A stretch of DNA of 64,000 bases from assembly GCF_030268065.1 (NCBI RefSeq), contig NZ_BSDD01000003.1, forward strand, positions 1 through 64,000, written 5' to 3'. The notes under the pieces were generated by a model that was not told the origin of the DNA, ran no database searches, and saw only the letters and a list, made by a program, of their open reading frames with translations. Source of the DNA: Geothrix rubra. GTDB taxonomy: Bacteria; Acidobacteriota; Holophagae; Holophagales; Holophagaceae. Shown one piece after another: positions 34,294 through 43,251 of this stretch (positions are counted from its first letter, which is position 1; each line of letters starts with the position of its first letter). The translations under genes were made by a program, and so were the position numbers.

Positions 34294-34893
34294 CTACCAG
34301 TCCCCGCCGGAATCCCCGCCACCCGAGTCGCCGCCGCCCCAATCACCGCCCCCGGTATCACCACCCGAATCCCCCCAGTCGCTGGATCCCGAACCGGAGT
34401 CGCCCCAGTCGCTGGAGGATCCGCCGGAGGCCCCGCCGCCCCAGCCCCCGTCGTCCGTGCCGCCGTGGCCGTGGGAATGGCCGCCGCCCATCATGCTGCC
34501 GATCATCATGCCCGTGAGCAGGTCACCCACGCCGCCCCCAGGCTGGCCGTACCCGACCTGCCCCGGGGCCATCCCCTGCACGGGCGCATCCAGACCCAGC
34601 CGTCGGCGGGCGGAGGGCGGCAGTTCCTCGTCCTTCAGTTCCTGGACTCCCGCCTGCGCGCCGCAGTAGCCGCAGGTCCACTTCACGGAGCGGAGGCCAT
34701 CCCAGTCCTGCTTCATGCCGTCGCCGGAGCCGCCGCAGGCCTGGCACTTGGGATAGGGGCAGGGGAACTTGTGGGCCTCCAGCGAGGTGGTGGGAAGGGC
34801 GCGGCGCGCCGCACCGAGCTGCTCAGGCCGGTCCTTCTTCCCCCTCAGGACGAAGTAGAGAACGATGCCGGCGATGAGGATGATCCAGAACAT
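34294..34893 (-). CDS. Unknown membrane protein with Cys-rich zinc-ribbon-like core and Gly/Ser/Asp-rich tail
   Basis: Protein of 199 residues. The start at 34891-34893 follows GGAGG; it gives one N-terminal transmembrane helix (MFWIILIAGIVLYFVLRGKK). Cysteines in CPYPKCQACGG and TCGYCGAQ suggest a zinc site of two CxxC-type pairs. The last 60 residues are low-complexity with repeated DW and GGGDSGG units after a His-rich patch (GGGHSHGHGG). I do not recognise the family. It is divergent from anmK; the two starts are 64 bases apart. Confidence 0.7.
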   Translation of the reverse strand: MFWIILIAGIVLYFVLRGKKDRPEQLGAARRALPTTSLEAHKFPCPYPKCQACGGSGDGMKQDWDGLRSVKWTCGYCGAQAGVQELKDEELPPSARRRLGLDAPVQGMAPGQVGYGQPGGGVGDLLTGMMIGSMMGGGHSHGHGGTDDGGWGGGASGGSSSDWGDSGSGSSDWGDSGGDTGGGDWGGGDSGGGDSGGDW

Positions 34894-34957
34894 GGGCCCT
34901 CCGAGGGGACAAGGGTACCCGCTTTCCCCGGCCCGGGAGGCTGCCATCATCAGCCCC

Positions 34958-36079
34958 ATGCGCGTCCTCCTTCCGCCTCCCGACGACCGCCCCTGGCGGG
35001 TGCTGGGGCTCATGTCCGGCACCAGCGCCGACGGCGTGGACGCCGTCCTCGTGGAGGTGGACGCGACGGGCTACGACGGCGGGCGGCCCTTCCGGGCCCT
35101 CCTCGGCCACCACCACCTGGCCTACCCGGAGGCCCTCCGCGAAGGTGTGCTGGCCGCCGCGGGCGACCGCCTGGCCCCCTCGGCGCTCTGCCGCCTGCAG
35201 CGCGAGCTGGGGAACCATCATGCGGAGGCCGCCCGGGAGCTGTGCGGATCCCTGGATCTGGCGCCGGATCTCGCGTCCCTCCACGGACAGACCGTGCAGC
35301 ACCACCCGGATCGGGGCGCCACCCTCCAGCTGGCGGACCCCTACGTGCTGGTCGAGGCCCTCGGCTGCCCGGTGGTGTGGGACCTGCGGCGCCGGGACCT
35401 GGCCCTGGGCGGCCAGGGTGCGCCCCTGGTGCCCCTCACGGAGCGGTGGCTGCACGGCAGCGGCCCCTGGCTGGCCCTCAACCTGGGCGGCATCGCCAAC
35501 CTCTGCGCCTGGGACGGTTCGCGGCTGCGGGCCTGGGACGCGGGCCCCGCCATGTCGCTCCTCGATCTGGCCGCCCGGCGCTGGCTGGACCTGGCCTTCG
35601 ATCCGGAGGGCGCCACGGCCACCGGCGCCCTCGAGGAAGCCCTGCTGGCCCGCTGGCTGGCGCATCCCTTCTTCCGCCTGGAACCCCCGAAATCCACGGG
35701 CCGCGAGACCTTCGGCGAGGCCTGGCTGGCGGCGGAGGCCCCGGCCCTGGAGGTCCTGCCCCTGCCCGACCGCCTGGCCACCCTGGCGGCCTTCTCCGCG
35801 GCCTCCGTGGCGCGCGAGGTCGCCCGCCTGGGCCCGCTGCCGCCGGGCACCCGCGGCCTGGTCAGCGGCGGCGGAGCCCGCCACCGGCGCCTGCGCGACG
35901 AACTGGCCCGCCGGCTGCCGCTGGCCCTGGCTGATGACGTGGCCTTCCCTCCTGGCGCGCGGGAGGCCGTGAGCTGGGCCCTCCTGGGCGCCGCCAGCGC
36001 CCTGGGCCTGCCGGGAAACCTGCCGGAGGTGACCGGGGCCCGGCGGCCCGCCGTCCTGGGGAGCTGGGTATGGCCCTGA
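34958..36079 (+). CDS. anmK: Anhydro-N-acetylmuramic acid kinase AnmK
   Basis: Cell-wall recycling: phosphorylates and opens 1,6-anhydro-MurNAc to MurNAc-6-phosphate. It has 373 residues from the ATG at 34958. The start region VLGLMSGTSADGVDAVLVEV fits the family motif (most members have SLDGVD). HGQTVQHHP and LNLGGIANLC, both conserved, follow. The C-terminus VSGGGARHRRLRDELARRLP is also typical. It overlaps the next gene by ten bases. The ribosome-binding site is weak. Confidence 0.93.
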   Translation: MRVLLPPPDDRPWRVLGLMSGTSADGVDAVLVEVDATGYDGGRPFRALLGHHHLAYPEALREGVLAAAGDRLAPSALCRLQRELGNHHAEAARELCGSLDLAPDLASLHGQTVQHHPDRGATLQLADPYVLVEALGCPVVWDLRRRDLALGGQGAPLVPLTERWLHGSGPWLALNLGGIANLCAWDGSRLRAWDAGPAMSLLDLAARRWLDLAFDPEGATATGALEEALLARWLAHPFFRLEPPKSTGRETFGEAWLAAEAPALEVLPLPDRLATLAAFSAASVAREVARLGPLPPGTRGLVSGGGARHRRLRDELARRLPLALADDVAFPPGAREAVSWALLGAASALGLPGNLPEVTGARRPAVLGSWVWP

Positions 36080-38052
36080 GGTGGCAGCGCTGGCTGGACC
36101 ACCTCCCACCCTGGCTGGCCTGGGGCGCGGCGGCCTCCACGGGCGTCTACGATCCCGGCGAGACCGCGCTCATGGCCCTTCCCCTGGCCGCCGCCGCCGC
36201 GGTGGAAGTCCTGCGCCTGGACCTCAGCGGCATCCGGCGCTGGCTGGAGGCGGGCGCCCTGGCCTTCTTCGTCTTCGACCTGTTCCGGGGGCGGGGCATC
36301 TTCCCCGTGGCCATCCACACCCTGTTCCTCCTGGCGGGCCTCCGGCTGGCCCTGCCCCGGGAGCGGCCCCAGCGCCGCCAGCTCCTCCTCATGGGCTTCC
36401 TGCTCTTCCTCACCTCGGCGGTGAGCACCACCGACCCCGTCTTCCTGGCCTGGGCCGTGGCCTGGCTCCTGGCGGCCATGGCGGCCCTGCTCCAGCAGAG
36501 CTGGGAGGCCTCCGCCGTCCTGCGGCCCGGCCGCGCCCAGCCCCCGCCCCTCCGGAAGACCCCGCTGTGGGCCCTGGGTGCCTTCGCCTTCGGCTCGGTC
36601 TTCTTCCTGATGCTCCCGCGGGTCAGCCTGGGCTTGCGTCCCGTGCCCTTCCTGGGCCTCTCCTCCGCCTTCGGCCAGGCTGGCCTGAGCGACCACCTGG
36701 ACCTCTCGGGCCAGGGACCGATCCAGCCCAACCCGGAGGTGGTGCTGCGGATCATCCCCCCAGCCGGGGAGCAGCCGGGGCGGGATCCCCGCGGGGCCGA
36801 GGGCCTGGGTCTGCTCCGGGGTGTGGTGCTGGAATCCGTGCGGGGTTTCCGGTGGGAGGTGTCCGAAGCCACGCCCGATGCGCCGAACCCGCCCGTCCTG
36901 GGGGACTTCCGCGCCCCGGGCGACCTGCGGCAGGCGGAGTTCTTCCTCTCGCCCACGCCCCGCGGCATCCTCCCCCTGCCCTACGGCCTCTTCGGCATCG
37001 GGCGGCCCCCGGTGCCCCTGCGGCGCGGATCCGGGGGCAGCCTCCGGTGGCGCTACCCCACCCCCCGGGCCCTGCCCCTGCAGGTGACCTGGCGTCCGGA
37101 CCGCGACGGCCCGCAGGAGCCGCGCCTGGGTCCCGCCCGCTGGGCGCAGCTCACGCGGCTCGAGCCCGAGCACGAGGCCGCACGGCGGTGGAGCCTGCGG
37201 CTGGCGCCCCAGATCCTCCAGGCCCCGGACCTGGCCCGGACCCTGGAGGCGGCGCTCCGCGGCTGGCGCTACACCCTCGACAATCCCAGCGGACGGGCCG
37301 CCAACCCGCTGGAGGACTTCCTGGACCGCACCCAGGCGGGGCATTGCGAGTACTTCGCCTCGGCCATGGCCCTCATGCTGCGGGCCCGGGGCGTGCCGGC
37401 CCGCGTGGTGAACGGCTACCGGCTGGGCCCCTGGATTGCTGAAGGCGGCTACTACCGGGTGAGCCAGGACGAGGCCCACAGCTGGGTGGAGTACTGGGAC
37501 CAGGGGGTGTGGCACGTGGCGGACCCCACCCCGGCGGCTCCGGCCGCCGGGTCGGAGGGCGGGACCGGCCTGGGCCTGCTCTCCCGGTGGACCGACGCCC
37601 TGCGGTACCGCTGGGACCGCTATGTGGTGCGGTTCTCCGACCAGGACCAGCAGGCGGGCTTCGGCTGGCTCCGGGATCGCCTGTCCGGCTGGTCCTGGCG
37701 CTGGACGCCGCCGGCCCGGAGCACCGTGGGGGTCCTCGGCGGGGTCGCCGCGCTCTGGCTGCTCTGGCGCACCCGGGCATTCTGGCGGCCACGCCCCGCG
37801 GATCCGGACCGCATCAAGGCCCTCCGTCCCCTGCTGGCGCGCCTGCGCCGCAAGGTGCCTCCGGCGGCCGGGGAGACGGCCCGGGGCTGGCTCCTCCGCC
37901 TGGGGACCCACCGTCCCGAACGGCGGGAGGCCCTGGCCCGCCTCGCCGACGCGGTGGACGCCGAGGCCTACGGCGAGGGACGCCCGGGTCCCGCCGCCGA
38001 CCTGGCACGGACGGAGGCGGGAGCCTGGCGCGGGTGGCGGCCTACTTCGTGA
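36070..38052 (+). CDS. TgpA-like membrane transglutaminase (DUF3488 type)
   Basis: Membrane protein of 660 residues. The first about 180 residues hold several hydrophobic helices (for example LMALPLAAAAAVEVL, LLLMGFLLFLTSA), followed by a periplasmic region and a transglutaminase-like domain: GHCEYFASAMALMLRARGVPARVVNGY supplies the Cys and AHSWVEYWDQGVWHVADPTP the His/Asp. A further helix (GVLGGVAALWLLW) lies near residue 560. TgpA proteins often sit beside MoxR and DUF58 genes; those are elsewhere here (see 60347 onwards). Its 3' end overlaps the convergent SPFH gene by 11 bases. Confidence 0.88.
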   Translation: MALRWQRWLDHLPPWLAWGAAASTGVYDPGETALMALPLAAAAAVEVLRLDLSGIRRWLEAGALAFFVFDLFRGRGIFPVAIHTLFLLAGLRLALPRERPQRRQLLLMGFLLFLTSAVSTTDPVFLAWAVAWLLAAMAALLQQSWEASAVLRPGRAQPPPLRKTPLWALGAFAFGSVFFLMLPRVSLGLRPVPFLGLSSAFGQAGLSDHLDLSGQGPIQPNPEVVLRIIPPAGEQPGRDPRGAEGLGLLRGVVLESVRGFRWEVSEATPDAPNPPVLGDFRAPGDLRQAEFFLSPTPRGILPLPYGLFGIGRPPVPLRRGSGGSLRWRYPTPRALPLQVTWRPDRDGPQEPRLGPARWAQLTRLEPEHEAARRWSLRLAPQILQAPDLARTLEAALRGWRYTLDNPSGRAANPLEDFLDRTQAGHCEYFASAMALMLRARGVPARVVNGYRLGPWIAEGGYYRVSQDEAHSWVEYWDQGVWHVADPTPAAPAAGSEGGTGLGLLSRWTDALRYRWDRYVVRFSDQDQQAGFGWLRDRLSGWSWRWTPPARSTVGVLGGVAALWLLWRTRAFWRPRPADPDRIKALRPLLARLRRKVPPAAGETARGWLLRLGTHRPERREALARLADAVDAEAYGEGRPGPAADLARTEAGAWRGWRPTS

Positions 38053-38809
38053 ACTTCTCGAAGGCCTTCATGAGCTCCATGGGCAGCGGGAAGACGATGG
38101 TGCTGTTCTTCTCCACGGCGATCTCGGTGAGGGTCTGCAGGTAGCGCATCTGGATGGCGGTGGGGTTCTCGCTGATCTTGTTGGCGGCTTCCAGCAGCTG
38201 CTGGCTGGCCATCAGTTCGCCCTCGGCGGCGATGATCTTCGCGCGCTTCTCGCGCTCCGCCTCGGCCTGCTTGCCCATGGCGCGCTGGATCTGCTCGGGC
38301 AGGTCCACGCTCTTCAGCTCCACGGCGGACACCTGGATGCCCCAGGGCTCGGTGGACTGGTCGATGATCTCCTGCAGGCGCTTGCTCAGCTTCTCCCGGT
38401 CGGCCAGCAGCTCGTCCAGGGTCACCTCGCCGAGCACACTGCGCAGCGTCGTCTGGGCGATCTGGCTGGTGGCGTAGAAGTAGTTCTCCACGCCCACGAT
38501 GGCCTGCTTGGGATCCAGCACCTTGAAGTAGACGACGGCGCTCACCTTCAGGCTCACGTTGTCGCGGGTGATGATGTCCTGGCTGGGCACGTCGAGCACC
38601 ACGGTGCGGAGCGAGACGATCACGGCCTTCTGGAAGGGACGCCAGATGAAGCGGAGGCCGGGCCCCAGCGGGGTTTCGCCCACCTTGCCGAGGGTGAAGA
38701 TGACGGCTCGTTCGTACTGGTTGATGACCTTGATGCAGCTCAGGACCCAGACGATCAGGGCGAGGCCCACGGGGCCGAAACAGCCAAGGGAGGAAATCAG
38801 GGCGTCCAT
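38042..38809 (-). CDS. SPFH-domain slipin (stomatin-like) protein
   Basis: Membrane scaffold of 255 residues. An N-terminal hydrophobic hairpin (VGLALIVWVLSC) precedes the SPFH domain: INQYERAVIFTLGKVGETPLGPGL and the VPSQDIITRDNVSLKVSAVVYFKV strand. A helical C-terminus (AEAEREKRAKIIAAEGELMAS) mediates oligomerisation in the family. The usual NfeD partner is not adjacent. GGAGG precedes the ATG. Confidence 0.93.
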   Translation of the reverse strand: MDALISSLGCFGPVGLALIVWVLSCIKVINQYERAVIFTLGKVGETPLGPGLRFIWRPFQKAVIVSLRTVVLDVPSQDIITRDNVSLKVSAVVYFKVLDPKQAIVGVENYFYATSQIAQTTLRSVLGEVTLDELLADREKLSKRLQEIIDQSTEPWGIQVSAVELKSVDLPEQIQRAMGKQAEAEREKRAKIIAAEGELMASQQLLEAANKISENPTAIQMRYLQTLTEIAVEKNSTIVFPLPMELMKAFEKFTK

Positions 38810-38839
38810 TCAGGACCTCCGGGGATGGTTGGCCCCAGT

Positions 38840-39463
38840 CTACGCCCTGACGAAGGGATTCCCCCCGGCCTCCTCGCCGATGGTGGTGGCGGGACCATGG
38901 CCGGGGATCACGAGGGTGGCCCCGTCGAGGACATACAGCTCCCGGCGGATGCTCTCCTCCAGGTGGTCCCAGCTCCCGCCCCAGAGGTCCGTGCGGCCCA
39001 CGCCGCCCCGGAACAGGGTGTCCCCGGCCAGCACCACCTGGCCCTTCTCGAAGGCGCCGTGGAAGCAGCAGGAACCGGGCGTGTGCCCCGGCGTGTGGAG
39101 GGTGGTCAGGTCCAGGTGACGGTCTCCGGCGGCCAGGGGGACCATGTCGGGCCGGGGGATGGCGGGCATGCCGAACATCCCTGTCTGCTGGGCCAGGGCC
39201 TCGATGAGGAAGCCGTCCTCGCCGTGCAGGTGGGCGGGACACTGCCAGAGGTCCTGGAGCTCCTTCGTGGCGCCGACGTGGTCGAAGTGGGCGTGGGTGT
39301 GCAGGAGGGATGTCACGGTGAAGCCGAGGGCCTCCACGCGGCGGCGGATCTTGGCCCCGTCTCCGCCCGGATCCACCACCACCCCGCGGCCCGTCGCCGG
39401 ATCCCACAGCAGCGAGCAGTTGCAGCCCAGGGGGCCGACCGGGAAGGACTCGAGCTTCAGCAT
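38840..39463 (-). CDS. Metallo-beta-lactamase-fold hydrolase, glyoxalase II-like
   Basis: Cytoplasmic hydrolase of 207 residues with the zinc motif LLHTHAHFDHVGATKEL, plus LHTPGHTPGSCC, LAGDTLFRGGVGRTD and VIPGHGPATTIGEE. This pattern is that of the YcbL/glyoxalase II-like family, which hydrolyses thioesters such as S-lactoylglutathione or related thiols; the natural substrate cannot be told from sequence. It stands between the SPFH gene and an unknown gene on the same strand. Confidence 0.9.
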   Translation of the reverse strand: MLKLESFPVGPLGCNCSLLWDPATGRGVVVDPGGDGAKIRRRVEALGFTVTSLLHTHAHFDHVGATKELQDLWQCPAHLHGEDGFLIEALAQQTGMFGMPAIPRPDMVPLAAGDRHLDLTTLHTPGHTPGSCCFHGAFEKGQVVLAGDTLFRGGVGRTDLWGGSWDHLEESIRRELYVLDGATLVIPGHGPATTIGEEAGGNPFVRA

Positions 39464-39479
39464 GACCCCAGTCTACGGT

Positions 39480-40028
39480 TCACCACTCGATGTGGTAGAT
39501 GCAGGCCCGGTGGCCCTGCTTCCGGCATCCCGTCCCCGACAGGTGGGAAAGGCCCGGCGGATGCCCGCTGGGCGCATGGTGGGCGAGGAGGGTCTCGAGG
39601 ATGCCCTGGTCCAGCTCGCAGCCGTAGGGATTGTCGCAGTAGAGCTCCATGCGCCGGGGCCCGAGCGGTTTGCAGGTGTAATGGCCGATCCGACCGCCCC
39701 GGTGGTTCACCTGGTAGGCGATGTCGAGGGTCAGGAGGGCCCGCTCGAGCGTTTCCACCTCAGGCGGGAAGCGCGAGCCGACGGGGATGGCCCGTCCCGC
39801 CGACCGGAGTGCGGCTTCCCCGTAGCGTCCCCCGGCCTCGCGCAAGGTGTCCAGCAGGGCCTGGTGGGAGTACCAGCCCTCCCGTTCGGGATCCAGCACC
39901 CCGGCCCGACCCAGGAGGGCCATCGCCTCGTCCCGGGGCATGCCCGCGGAGGCCAGCCCGTCGACCATCGCAAGCAGGCTTCCGCCCCAGATTTCCACGT
40001 CGGGCGAGAAGGCTTTGAACTCGGGCAT
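39480..40028 (-). CDS. Unknown soluble protein with Cys/His-containing C-terminus
   Basis: Protein of 182 residues with no signal peptide. An N-terminal helical region (SLLAMVDGLASAGMPRDEAM) is followed by a conserved-looking core: FPPEVETLERALLTLDIAYQ, NHRGGRIGHYTC, MELYCDNPYGCELDQGILE, then GCRKQGHRACIYHIEW. Cysteines and aromatic residues recall small-molecule-binding V4R-like or haem-NO-related domains, but I cannot assign a family. It ends 17 bases before the MBL hydrolase gene. Confidence 0.6.
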   Translation of the reverse strand: MPEFKAFSPDVEIWGGSLLAMVDGLASAGMPRDEAMALLGRAGVLDPEREGWYSHQALLDTLREAGGRYGEAALRSAGRAIPVGSRFPPEVETLERALLTLDIAYQVNHRGGRIGHYTCKPLGPRRMELYCDNPYGCELDQGILETLLAHHAPSGHPPGLSHLSGTGCRKQGHRACIYHIEW

Positions 40029-40108
40029 GGGGACGTTCAGGATGAAGGGAGGATTCGGCCCTCGGGACTCAGTCTAGATTTGACCCAGGCCCAAACCCCT
40101 TGAAAAAC

Positions 40109-41947
40109 ATGAGCATTCGGTCAAACGTCGGAAAATCCCCAATCCTCCAGCGCAAGCTGGCCGATCTCCCTCTGCGTCCGGGTTGCTACCTCTACCGCGA
40201 CCAGAAGGGGAACCTCCTCTACATCGGCAAGGCCAAGGTCCTCCGGAACCGGGTGAAGTCCTATTTCCAGAACAAGCACCAGGACGCCAAGACGCGGCGG
40301 CTGGTGGCCCGCATCTGGGACCTGGAGTTCATCGTCTGCGAGACGGAGCTGGAAGCCCTGGTGCTGGAGAACAACCTCATCAACGAGCACCTGCCGCCCT
40401 TCAACATCCTGCTCCGCGACGACAAGAGCTATCCCTACGTGAAGCTCACCTGGAAGGAGGCCTTCCCCAAGGTGTTCGTGACGCGGAAGGTGCGGAAGGA
40501 CGGCGGCCTCTACTACGGCCCCTTCTTCCCGGCCAGCACGGCCTACCGCACGGCGGAGCTGGTGTACCGCTTCTTCCAGATCCGCGACTGCGACATCGAG
40601 ATCGACGGCAAGCGCGGCCGGGCCTGCCTCAAGTACCAGCTCCACCGCTGCACGGCCCCCTGCATCGCCGCCGTGGACCAGGCCGCCTACCGCGAGCAGG
40701 CCAAGGAGGCGCGCCTCTTCCTGGAGGGCAAGCGGGACGAGCTGAAGGCCCGGCTGGAAGCGGCCATGTGGCAGGCGGCCGAGGCCGCGGCCTTCGAGCG
40801 GGCCGCCCAATACCGCGACGCGCTGCAGCAGGTGGACGCCTGGTTCACGCGCCAGAAGGCCGCCAGCCCCAACCTGGAGGACCTCGATGTCTACGGCAGC
40901 GCCGTGCTGGACGGCCGGGCCTGCGTGCATCGGCTGATGCTGCGCGACGGCCGGATGATGGGCCGCCAGGAGCATGTGCTGGACGACGTGGAGGCCTTCG
41001 ACGGCGCGGTGCTGGCGGAGGTGCTGCAGCGCGTGTACAGCGCCGATGCCGTTCCGGGCCGCATCCTCGTGGAGGTGGAGCCCGAGGACGCGGAGCTGCT
41101 CCGCGACTGGCTCGGTGGCATGCGCGGGAGCCGCCCGCAGATCCATGTGCCCAGGAAGGGCGAGAAGGTGGACCTGCTGGCCATGGCCCAGGAGAACGCC
41201 CGCCTGGCCCTGGAGCGGAAGTTCGAGCCGGCGCGGCTGAGCGAGGCCGTGCTGGAGGGCCTGCAGGCCTTCCTGGGCCTCAGCCATCTGCCCCGGCGCA
41301 TCGAGTGCTTCGACATCAGCCACGGCCAGGGCCGCGAGGTGGTGGCCAGCTGCGTGGTGTTCAGCGAGGGGGCCCCCGACAAGGCCCGCTACCGCCGCTT
41401 CAAGATGACCAACGAGCAGAACGACGACTTCGCCAACATGCACGAGGCCGTCACGCGCCGCTACAAGCGGATGAAGGAGGAAGGCCAGGACTTCCCCGAC
41501 CTGGTGCTCATCGACGGCGGCCTGGGCCAGCTCCATGCCGCCGAGGCCGCGCTGAAGGAACTGGGCCTGGAGCAGTTGGAGGTGGGCAGCCTCGCCAAGA
41601 AGGAGGAGCTGGTCTTCCGCCCGGGATCCAGCGAACCGTTGCGCATCCCGAAATCCTCGCCCGTGCTCCAGCTCCTGCAGCGCATCCGCGATGAGGCCCA
41701 CCGCTTCGCCATCACCTACCACCGGGCCCTCCGGGCCAAGCGCACGCTCCAGACCGAGCTCACGCAGATCCCGGGCATCGGCCCGGCCACCGCCAGGAAG
41801 CTGCTCCAGGCCTTCGGCAGCGCCACCCGCGTGCGGGAGGCCCCCGAGGCGGAACTGTCCGAGGTGGCAGGCCCCGCGGTGGCGGGACGGATCGCCTCGT
41901 GGAAGCAGTCTCAATCGCCGCAACCCCATAAATCTCAGGACATTTAG
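40109..41947 (+). CDS. uvrC: Excinuclease ABC subunit C (UvrC)
   Basis: Makes both incisions in nucleotide-excision repair. It has 612 residues. The GIY-YIG nuclease is in PGCYLYRDQKGNLLYIGKAK. A UVR motif follows (AAAFERAAQYRDALQQVD) and the RNase H-like domain includes FDISHGQG and VLIDGGLGQLHAA. A helix-hairpin-helix, IPGIGPATARKLLQAFGS, ends the chain. ATG at 40109 is chosen; a TTG three codons upstream is also possible, and neither has a good ribosome-binding site. Confidence 0.96.
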   Translation: MSIRSNVGKSPILQRKLADLPLRPGCYLYRDQKGNLLYIGKAKVLRNRVKSYFQNKHQDAKTRRLVARIWDLEFIVCETELEALVLENNLINEHLPPFNILLRDDKSYPYVKLTWKEAFPKVFVTRKVRKDGGLYYGPFFPASTAYRTAELVYRFFQIRDCDIEIDGKRGRACLKYQLHRCTAPCIAAVDQAAYREQAKEARLFLEGKRDELKARLEAAMWQAAEAAAFERAAQYRDALQQVDAWFTRQKAASPNLEDLDVYGSAVLDGRACVHRLMLRDGRMMGRQEHVLDDVEAFDGAVLAEVLQRVYSADAVPGRILVEVEPEDAELLRDWLGGMRGSRPQIHVPRKGEKVDLLAMAQENARLALERKFEPARLSEAVLEGLQAFLGLSHLPRRIECFDISHGQGREVVASCVVFSEGAPDKARYRRFKMTNEQNDDFANMHEAVTRRYKRMKEEGQDFPDLVLIDGGLGQLHAAEAALKELGLEQLEVGSLAKKEELVFRPGSSEPLRIPKSSPVLQLLQRIRDEAHRFAITYHRALRAKRTLQTELTQIPGIGPATARKLLQAFGSATRVREAPEAELSEVAGPAVAGRIASWKQSQSPQPHKSQDI

Positions 41948-42032
41948 GTCAACTGGTTCGGCTTCAACCCCTCGCGGCGGAATCGCCTCTGTGGGGGTGT
42001 GCGGACGGTTCCGCACCCACCAGGAGGCACCC

Positions 42033-42290
42033 ATGAAGACCTCGATCTGGCTGGCCGCGACCCTCGGCGCGACCCTCGCCCTCTCGGCCCAGACGACCAC
42101 GCAGGACCAGACCCGGTCCCAGAGCCGGACCCAGGACCGGACGCAGGCCCGGGACCAGACCCGCGACCAGGCGCAGGCGCAGACCCGCAGCCGCGACCAG
42201 CTCCGCAAGCGCGACGGCAGCTGCGGCCAGGCCCCCGGCACGGGACAGCGGCTGGGCCAGGCCGGCGGGCGGAGTGGCCGCGGACGCTGA
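42033..42290 (+). CDS. Small secreted Gln/Thr/Arg/Asp-rich peptide
   Basis: Peptide of 85 residues. AGGAGG lies seven bases before the ATG, and the signal peptide MKTSIWLAATLGATLALSAQ is clear. The mature part is low-complexity: repeated TQDRTQ, RDQTRDQ and AQTRSRDQ units, then a Gly-rich basic tail with one Cys. It lies 46 bases before a predicted outer-membrane barrel gene. Function unknown; it is probably disordered. Confidence 0.65.
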   Translation: MKTSIWLAATLGATLALSAQTTTQDQTRSQSRTQDRTQARDQTRDQAQAQTRSRDQLRKRDGSCGQAPGTGQRLGQAGGRSGRGR

Positions 42291-42336
42291 TCGGCCGCAC
42301 CCTTTCGGAATCCATTCGCCGCCCCGGAGCCCACCG

Positions 42337-43245
42337 ATGCTGAAGCGACTCGCCCCCCTCGTCCTGGCCTCCCTGTGCCTCTCCGCCCAGGAGGACCCCT
42401 TCGACCTCGAGCCGCCGAAGCTCACCACGACCACCCGTGTGGCCGTGGGCGGGTACGACCAGGCCTTCTCCGATGGCTACGGCCGCTGGAAGGGCTGGAC
42501 CCTGGAAGGCACGATCTATCCCACCAGCGGCGGGCCCTGGCAGCTCGCCGCGGTGGGCTTCGACCGGCCCGAGGGCAAGGGCACCCTCTTCTCGGCAGGC
42601 AAGTACCTGCTGATCGGCAAGGCCTCCTCCGTCTACCTCGGCGTGAGCGGGGGCACCAACGAGGACATCCTGCCGAAGGGGCGGGTGGACGTGGACTTCC
42701 ATCTCGACCTCGCCGCCGGCTGGAAGTTCGACCTGGCCGGGGCCCTCAGCCGCTTCTCGGGCGACCAGGAGGTCCGGCTGCTCCAGGCAGGCCCGGCCTA
42801 CCAGGGCGCCTCCTGGAGCGCCTCGGTCTGGGTGCAGCGCCTGCAGTACGAACCCACCGGGGATTCGGATACGGGCTGCATCGTGAACCTGCGCGTGGGC
42901 GCCAACGACTTCGCCATGTGGCACAACCTGCGCCTGGCCTGGGGCCGGGGCATCATTGAAAGCACCGCCTCCGGCGGCGGCCTCACCTCGGGCACGACCA
43001 CCATGACCATGGGCGGCACCGGCTACGGCGGGCGCTCCGGACGCGGCCAGGGCGGGACCACCACCACCACGACCACAACCACCACCTACCTGGCGGGCTC
43101 CATCCCGCAGGAACGCCTCGCCAGCCTCTCCGGCCACTGGCCCCTGAATGACAGCCTGGCCCTGAAGGCGGAGGCCACCTGGGGCGAGAAGGTCTCCACC
43201 TACCATTTCTGGGGTGGGAGCCTGCAGCTGGTGGTCACCTTCTGA
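42337..43245 (+). CDS. YaiO-like outer-membrane beta-barrel protein
   Basis: Secreted protein of 302 residues with signal peptide ending LCLSAQ. Alternating hydrophobic strands rich in Gly and aromatic residues (VAVGGYDQAFSDGYGRWKG, GVSGGTNEDILPKGR) and a C-terminus LQLVVTF ending in Phe indicate an outer-membrane beta-barrel of the YaiO type. A surface-loop-like insertion holds GGTGYGGRSGRGQGG followed by ten Thr. The ATG at 42337 has a weak GGAG upstream. The ligand is unknown. Confidence 0.75.
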   Translation: MLKRLAPLVLASLCLSAQEDPFDLEPPKLTTTTRVAVGGYDQAFSDGYGRWKGWTLEGTIYPTSGGPWQLAAVGFDRPEGKGTLFSAGKYLLIGKASSVYLGVSGGTNEDILPKGRVDVDFHLDLAAGWKFDLAGALSRFSGDQEVRLLQAGPAYQGASWSASVWVQRLQYEPTGDSDTGCIVNLRVGANDFAMWHNLRLAWGRGIIESTASGGGLTSGTTTMTMGGTGYGGRSGRGQGGTTTTTTTTTTYLAGSIPQERLASLSGHWPLNDSLALKAEATWGEKVSTYHFWGGSLQLVVTF

Positions 43246-43251
43246 GGGAGG

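Noticed and set aside
35341-37911. Long open frame opposite anmK and the TgpA-like gene
   Set aside because: Antisense shadow with Arg/Gly/Pro-rich composition.
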